From 66-474 sp040255405 (GTDB taxonomy: Bacteria; Pseudomonadota; Gammaproteobacteria; Xanthomonadales; Rhodanobacteraceae): 64,000 nucleotides of DNA. The DNA is taken from NCBI GenBank assembly GCA_040255405.1, contig JBDZUX010000009.1, positions 13,001 to 77,000 on the forward strand. Reading direction: 5' to 3'. Below the pieces are notes generated by a model that saw only the letters and a list, made by a program, of their open reading frames with translations, ran no database searches and was not told the DNA's origin. The position numbers and the translations under genes are program-made. Positions 59,604 to 64,000 of the stretch are shown piece by piece. How positions within the stretch are numbered: the stretch's first letter is position 1; each line of letters begins with the position of its first letter.

Positions 59604-59987
59604 TCAGGCGGCTTCGCGATCGTCGCTGTCGTTGTCATCATCGCGGTGGCGGGACGGCTTGTCGTCCTTGCCAGCCTTCATGATGAGCGACGGTTCGGTT
59701 TCGGCCTGATGCCATGCCACGATCAGGTGGCGCAGCACCGCATCGTTGAAACGGAAGCCCGACTTCAGTTCGGCGACCGCCTTGGGCCCGCACTCGATGT
59801 TCATCAGAACGTAGTGGGCCTTGGCGAGATGCTGGATCGGATAGGCGAGCGGCCTGCGGCCCCAGTCTTCGAGACGATGGATCTTGCCGCCTTCGGCTTC
59901 GATGAGCGCCTTGTAGCGCTCAATCATGCCGGGCACCTGCTCGCTCTGGTCCGGGTGGACCAGGAAAACGACTTCATAGTGACGCAT
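59604..59987 (-). CDS. rpsF: 30S ribosomal protein S6
   Basis: S6 forms a heterodimer with S18 on 16S rRNA. The 127-residue protein begins MRHYEVVFLVHPDQSEQVPG and has the ferredoxin-like fold signature EDWGRRPLAYPIQHLAKAHY. The acidic C-terminal tail (RHRDDDNDSDDREAA) corresponds to the region that RimK extends with glutamate in E. coli. It heads the rpsF-rpsR-rplI operon; the promoter should lie in the 232-bp gap up to 60219, where I could not pick one with confidence. Confidence 0.98.
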   Translation of the reverse strand: MRHYEVVFLVHPDQSEQVPGMIERYKALIEAEGGKIHRLEDWGRRPLAYPIQHLAKAHYVLMNIECGPKAVAELKSGFRFNDAVLRHLIVAWHQAETEPSLIMKAGKDDKPSRHRDDDNDSDDREAA

Positions 59988-60219
59988 TGTGATTCCTCAT
60001 GGGTGTCGCCAGGGCACCGGCCGTGGCGGGGCAGCCTCCCATTCCGAGCGATTCGGCGGTGAGGCGAGGGCTTTCGGCCACCTAAATCGCTGACCGAAGG
60101 GCGGAAATGGTACGGGAAACGTCGTTGTGGCGCAAGCAGGCCGGGGACCGCGATGAGGCGTGGGCCCGTTGCCGAACCCCACCAGACGGGTGGACGGGGA
60201 CCACCGAGGCCTCGCCCCG

Positions 60220-60567
60220 CTATCGGTTGGCCATCGCCTGCTTGTCCACCGTGAAGCTTTCCCCGCAGCCGCAGGCGCCGGTGGCATTGGGGTTGTGGAA
60301 CACGAACGCGGCGTTCAGACCCTCGCGCGCGTAGTCGATGCGGGTGCCTTCCACGAATGGCAGCGCCTTGGCGTCCACCACCAGCTTGATGCCGTCGAGG
60401 TCGAACACCCGGTCGTCGCCCGTCACCTCGCTGGCGAGGTCGACGGTGTAGCCGAACCCCGAACAACCCGTGCGCTTGATGCCGAAGCGCACGCCGGGCG
60501 CGGACGGATGCTTGCCGAGGAAATCGCGCATGCGCGCGGAAGCGGTCGGGGTCAGTTCAATGGCCAT
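60220..60567 (-). CDS. A-type iron-sulfur carrier protein (IscA/HesB family)
   Basis: A-type carriers take Fe-S clusters from the IscU scaffold and pass them to target proteins. The 115-residue protein starts MAIELTPTASARMRDFLGKH. It has the three cluster cysteines: one in KRTGCSGFGYTVDLA and two in GACGCGESFTV near the end. KEGLN-like EGLNAAFVFHNPNATGACG resembles IscA more than ErpA. No iscSU genes are next to it; it stands alone, divergent from asnS across 87 bp. The iscA assignment is by similarity and the gene could equally be called a HesB-like carrier. Confidence 0.9.
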   Translation of the reverse strand: MAIELTPTASARMRDFLGKHPSAPGVRFGIKRTGCSGFGYTVDLASEVTGDDRVFDLDGIKLVVDAKALPFVEGTRIDYAREGLNAAFVFHNPNATGACGCGESFTVDKQAMANR

Positions 60568-60654
60568 GGCGGATACCGGTTGCGAGCACCAGTGCGTTAT
60601 TATCGCGCGTTCGTCTCTCCAATACATGGCCCATCGCGGGCACGGATTCAAGCC

Positions 60655-62055
60655 ATGGCAACCTTGAGCGTGAAACAGGCACTCGCTGGCGGCACGCCGG
60701 CCGGCGAAACCGTCGAAGTGCGCGGCTGGGTGCGCACCCGTCGCGACTCGAAGGCCGGCTTGTCATTCGTGAATTTGAGCGATGGCTCGTGTTTCGCGCC
60801 GCTGCAGGTGGTCGCGCCCGCCACGTTGCCGAACTACGCCAGCGACGTGCAGAAACTCTCGGCCGGTTGCGCGATGGTGGCGCGCGGCAGGCTGGTGCCG
60901 TCCCAGGGCAAGGGCCAGGCGTTCGAACTGCAGGCCGAAGCGGTCGAGGTGCTGGGCTTCGTGGAAGACCCGGAAACCTATCCGATCCAGCCCAAGCAGC
61001 ACTCGCCGGAGTTCCTGCGCGAAGTCGCGCACCTGCGGCCCCGTACCAACCTGTTCGGCGCGATCTCGCGGGTGCGCCACACCATGATGACCGCGATCCA
61101 CCGGCACCTGACGGGGGAGGGGTTCTACTGGGTCAACACGCCGATCATCACGACCTCCGACGCCGAGGGTGCGGGCGACATGTTCCGCGTGTCCACGCTG
61201 GATCTCGCCAACCTGCCGCGCGGTGACAACGGGGCGATCGATTTCAAACACGACTTCTTCGCGCGCGAGGCGTTCCTGACCGTGTCCGGCCAGTTGAACG
61301 TGGAGGCGTACTGCCTCGCACTGTCGAAGGTCTACACCTTCGGCCCGACCTTCCGCGCCGAAAACTCGAACACGCCGCGGCACCTCGCCGAGTTCTGGAT
61401 GTGCGAACCCGAGATCGCGTTCGCCGACCTCGCCGCCGACGCCGATTGCGCGGAAGCCTTCCTGAAGGCGATCTTCAAGACAGTGCTGGACGAGCGCGTC
61501 GACGACATGGCGTTTTTCGCCGAACGCGTCCAGAAAGATGCCATAACCCGCCTCGAAAAATTCATCGCCGCGCCTTTCGAACGTATCGATTACACCGATG
61601 CAATCGCGGCTCTGCAAAAGTCCGGACAGAGATTCGAATTCCCGGTCGAATGGGGCGTGGACCTGCAAACCGAGCACGAACGCTGGCTCGCCGAAACCCA
61701 CGTCGGCCGCCCGGTGGTGGTGATGAATTATCCCGAGAAGATCAAGGCGTTCTACATGCGCCTGAACGACGACGGCAAAACCGTCGCCGCGATGGACGTG
61801 CTGGCGCCCGGGATCGGCGAGATCATCGGCGGTTCGCAGCGCGAGGAACGCCTCGACTGCCTCGATCGTCGCATGCAGCAGTTCGGCCTCGACCCCAGCC
61901 ACTACCAGTGGTACCGCGACCTGCGGCGCTACGGCACGGTGCCGCACGCGGGGTTCGGGCTGGGCTTCGAACGCCTGCTGGTGTACGTGTGCGGGCTTTC
62001 CAACATCCGGGATGCGATTCCCTACCCGCGCACGCCGGGCCACGCGGAGTTCTGA
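60655..62055 (+). CDS. asnS: Asparaginyl-tRNA synthetase
   Basis: AsnRS charges tRNA-Asn. The 466-residue class II synthetase begins MATLSVKQALAGGTPAGETV, with an N-terminal OB anticodon-binding domain (VRGWVRTRRDSKAGLSFVNL). Motif 1 is near HLTGEGFYWVNTPIITTSD, motif 2 is FGPTFRAENSNTPRHLAEFW, and motif 3 is GFGLGFERLLVYVCGL. The FRAENS sequence with Asn-type loop distinguishes it from AspRS. The start at 60655 is chosen for this opening; the upstream frame overlaps the antisense IscA-type gene. Confidence 0.97.
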   Translation: MATLSVKQALAGGTPAGETVEVRGWVRTRRDSKAGLSFVNLSDGSCFAPLQVVAPATLPNYASDVQKLSAGCAMVARGRLVPSQGKGQAFELQAEAVEVLGFVEDPETYPIQPKQHSPEFLREVAHLRPRTNLFGAISRVRHTMMTAIHRHLTGEGFYWVNTPIITTSDAEGAGDMFRVSTLDLANLPRGDNGAIDFKHDFFAREAFLTVSGQLNVEAYCLALSKVYTFGPTFRAENSNTPRHLAEFWMCEPEIAFADLAADADCAEAFLKAIFKTVLDERVDDMAFFAERVQKDAITRLEKFIAAPFERIDYTDAIAALQKSGQRFEFPVEWGVDLQTEHERWLAETHVGRPVVVMNYPEKIKAFYMRLNDDGKTVAAMDVLAPGIGEIIGGSQREERLDCLDRRMQQFGLDPSHYQWYRDLRRYGTVPHAGFGLGFERLLVYVCGLSNIRDAIPYPRTPGHAEF

Positions 62056-62251
62056 CCGGCGGCGGGAAACTCCGCGGCGCCGGGCCGGTCGAAGCCTTGA
62101 CGGCCGGATCGGGCGATCCGATGCCGGAAACCACGACTTTCGACGCATTTTCCAACGCGTCGCAGTCTGTACACTGCCTGAACTGCCATCCTCGGCGTCG
62201 CCGGGACGTGCCTCCCGCGGCGCTTTCGTTCTCAGGTTCGAAACGCTCGCC

Positions 62252-63049
62252 GTGATCCGTTTTCTTCGCCCCGCCGCCTTCACGTGCCTTGCCCTGCTGC
62301 TGACCGCCTGCAGCCATGCGGTCAGATTGCCGTTGTTCGCGGGGTTAGACAGCACCCCGCCCCCTTCGCGCGAGTCGGCCCTGCAGGATCTCAAGAACGC
62401 CACGCCGTGTTGCCACGTCTGGGCCGACCTGCCGTACCACGATGCCCTGCCCGAGGAACCGCGCGAATTCACACTGGACAAGTTCAGTCCGACCGCGGAC
62501 ATCGGTGGCGAGCGCACGCATTTCCTCACCTTCGTGCTGCCCAAGTTCAGGAAGCCGTACCGCGTGGTGTTCCAGACCCAGCCCAGCGCGCGGCATCTCG
62601 GCAACAGCTTCCTGCTGGCGCCCACGGTGACGCTGTTGAACGCCAACTACCAGCCGCTTTCCAGCACCGACGTGCCGCTGTGCGTGTACATCAACTGGCG
62701 ACCGAGCATGTCGGGCGGGTTCGGCGCGGTGAAGGTTGACGACCCCAATGCGCAGTACCTGGTCGTGACTACCTCGCAGCAGCAGCTCGCATCGACCACC
62801 TACTGGGCCCAATCGCCGACCAGCTTCAGCAACGTCAACGTGCCATCGGCTTCGGCTTTCTCGAGCATCCGGTCGGCCGCACCCGTTTCCCGAGGCAGCT
62901 TCGAAGTCCCGCACGGCCCGGAGGGCACGCTGACGCTGGGCAAGATGACGTCCGCTTATGCCAGCGCGGTCGACAACGGACTGTGCGGCAAGCCCACCGT
63001 GGGCGCGGGACTGTTGCCCGAGTTGCGCGATGCGCTGAAGAACGGGTAA
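62252..63049 (+). CDS. MalM-like lipoprotein
   Basis: This 265-residue protein has a lipoprotein signal peptide, MIRFLRPAAFTCLALLLTAC, from a GTG start, with lipobox LTAC at Cys20. The mature part resembles the MalM family: ALQDLKNATPCCHVWADLPY and REFTLDKFSPTADIGGERTH are typical of the motif after the signal. MalM is a periplasmic protein of the maltose regulon whose function is unclear. There are no maltose-uptake genes in the window, so it may be an unrelated surface protein with the same fold. It is 196 bp downstream of asnS. Confidence 0.75.
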   Translation: MIRFLRPAAFTCLALLLTACSHAVRLPLFAGLDSTPPPSRESALQDLKNATPCCHVWADLPYHDALPEEPREFTLDKFSPTADIGGERTHFLTFVLPKFRKPYRVVFQTQPSARHLGNSFLLAPTVTLLNANYQPLSSTDVPLCVYINWRPSMSGGFGAVKVDDPNAQYLVVTTSQQQLASTTYWAQSPTSFSNVNVPSASAFSSIRSAAPVSRGSFEVPHGPEGTLTLGKMTSAYASAVDNGLCGKPTVGAGLLPELRDALKNG

Positions 63050-63221
63050 TTCCCGCGCTTGACCGTCACGCGGCACGACCGCGATTCCCGGCGGATGCCC
63101 TATTCCCGTGTCAAAATCGCCGGGCTGCTCGCGGCCGCCACGGCGCTCGCGCTGCGGGCCGCCACAGGTCCGTACGCCGAAGCGCTCCACTCTTTTTTCG
63201 GGTCTCTGCAGGGAGAACAAG

Positions 63222-64000
63222 ATGGATCTCGACTTGACGGGCCGCCACGCGCTGGTGTGCGGCGCATCGCAAGGCATCGGCCGCGCGTGCGCGGTGGAAC
63301 TGGCGAGCCTTGGCGCGAACATCACTGCACTCGCCCGCCGCGAGCACATGCTGAAGCAACTCGTCCGCGAACTCCCGCGCGCGCACGCATCGCAAACACA
63401 CGATTTCGTGGTGGCCGATTCCGGCGACACGGAAGGCTTGCGTGCGGCCGTGGAAAAGCTGGTGGTCGCGTACCCCATACACATCCTGGTCAACAATTCC
63501 GGTGGTCCCCCACCCGGCCCCGCGCACGGCGCAAAGGTCGAAGCATTCCTCGACGCCTACCGCAAACACCTCGTGGCCAACCACGTGCTGGCGGAAACCG
63601 TGATTCCCGGCATGCAGGCGGCGGGGTACGGGCGCATCGTCAACATCATCTCGACATCGGTGAAGGAACCCATCGCCGGACTCGGTGTGTCCAACACCAC
63701 GCGCTGGGCAGTCGCGAGCTGGTCCAAGACGCTCGCCACCGAGCTCGCGCCGTTCGGCATCACCGTCAACAACGTGCTGCCGGGTTCGACGAAAACCCCA
63801 CGCATCGAGCAGATCGTGCTCACGCGCGCGCAGAAGACCGGCGTCGATGCCGAAGCCATGCAGCGCGAAATGGAATCGGAAATTCCGATGCGGCGTTTTG
63901 CCGACCCCTCGGAAATCGCCGCCGCCGTCGCCTTCCTTGCCTCGCCGGCCGCCGGCTACATCAGCGGCATCAACGTGCCCGTGGACGGTGCACGCACGCG
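63222..64000 (+). CDS. Atypical short-chain dehydrogenase/reductase (3' end outside window)
   Basis: The 259 visible residues begin MDLDLTGRHALVCGASQGIG, with GGGAG before the ATG, and show an SDR Rossmann fold: the cofactor loop GASQGIGRA, ILVNNSGGPPPG, and the late motif SGINVPVDGARTR. The usual catalytic Tyr-x3-Lys is absent: the region reads GVSNTTRWAVASWSKTLATE, with Asn/Thr where Tyr is expected and a Lys farther on. A divergent subfamily with SNTxR at this site exists. Activity as an oxidoreductase is uncertain. The frame is still open at the window end. Confidence 0.88.
   Translation, partial: MDLDLTGRHALVCGASQGIGRACAVELASLGANITALARREHMLKQLVRELPRAHASQTHDFVVADSGDTEGLRAAVEKLVVAYPIHILVNNSGGPPPGPAHGAKVEAFLDAYRKHLVANHVLAETVIPGMQAAGYGRIVNIISTSVKEPIAGLGVSNTTRWAVASWSKTLATELAPFGITVNNVLPGSTKTPRIEQIVLTRAQKTGVDAEAMQREMESEIPMRRFADPSEIAAAVAFLASPAAGYISGINVPVDGART

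Overview
The window is chromosomal DNA from a high-G+C gammaproteobacterium, most likely a member of the Xanthomonadales/Lysobacterales (Rhodanobacteraceae- or Xanthomonadaceae-like). The evidence is the gene order asd-fimV-truA-trpF / trpB-trpA / accD, the gloB-methyltransferase-rnhA-dnaQ block, a TrpI-type LysR gene divergent from trpBA, and strong G/C-ending codons throughout. The strong codon bias creates long antisense open frames that are not genes. The sequence is a draft scaffold: 100 N at 48802-48901 cut the 5' end of a permease gene.

Layout. 0-4.7 kb (minus strand): accD, then a terminal oxidase operon (subunit II with fused cytochrome c, subunit I, a Sco copper chaperone, a small membrane protein). 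4.8-16.9 kb: trpA, trpB and divergent trpI; truA-trpF-cupin; fimV; asd; aroC; a GNAT acetyltransferase; prmB. 17-24 kb: psd, an unknown protein with a PP2C phosphatase, dnaQ/rnhA/methyltransferase facing gloB-mltD, and fabI. 24.3-28.9 kb: metG, an exported lipoprotein phosphoesterase and a periplasmic cyclophilin. 28.9-36 kb: two large autotransporters on the minus strand that share an apparently identical 1.48-kb 3' end; one is a lipoprotein subtilisin-like protease. 36.4-39.8 kb: divergent ppsR/ppsA. 40-53.4 kb is accessory: exported M1 peptidase, serine hydrolase, CBS protein, threonine-dehydratase-like enzyme, a DoxX-like gene with a broken paralogue, APC permease, exported amidohydrolase, cytochrome c, DUF455 and DUF2235 proteins. 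53.5-62 kb is housekeeping: purF-cvpA-SPOR-folC, rplI-rpsR-rpsF, an IscA-type carrier and asnS. The end holds a MalM-like lipoprotein and an incomplete atypical SDR.

How the genes work together. Tryptophan genes (trpF, trpB, trpA with TrpI), aroC and asd cover parts of aromatic and aspartate-family amino-acid synthesis. accD, fabI and psd serve lipid synthesis. The oxidase operon carries its own copper-insertion protein. PpsR very probably controls PpsA by reversible phosphorylation. The usual cluster truA-trpFBA-accD-folC-dedD-cvpA-purF is split here: the oxidase operon lies between trpA and accD, and folC-SPOR-cvpA-purF is about 56 kb away.

Most notable: (1) the autotransporter pair with the shared translocator, where a SphB1/NalP-like surface protease sits next to a putative substrate; (2) a roughly 107-bp two-hairpin repeat, four full units and one solo hairpin, with NGGA loops and compensatory stem changes, two units being in tandem between rpsR and rplI; (3) a palindromic repeat translated in frame inside metG; (4) a truncated DoxX-like paralogue. 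No CRISPR array, tRNA, rRNA, prophage, transposase or recognisable defence island was seen.
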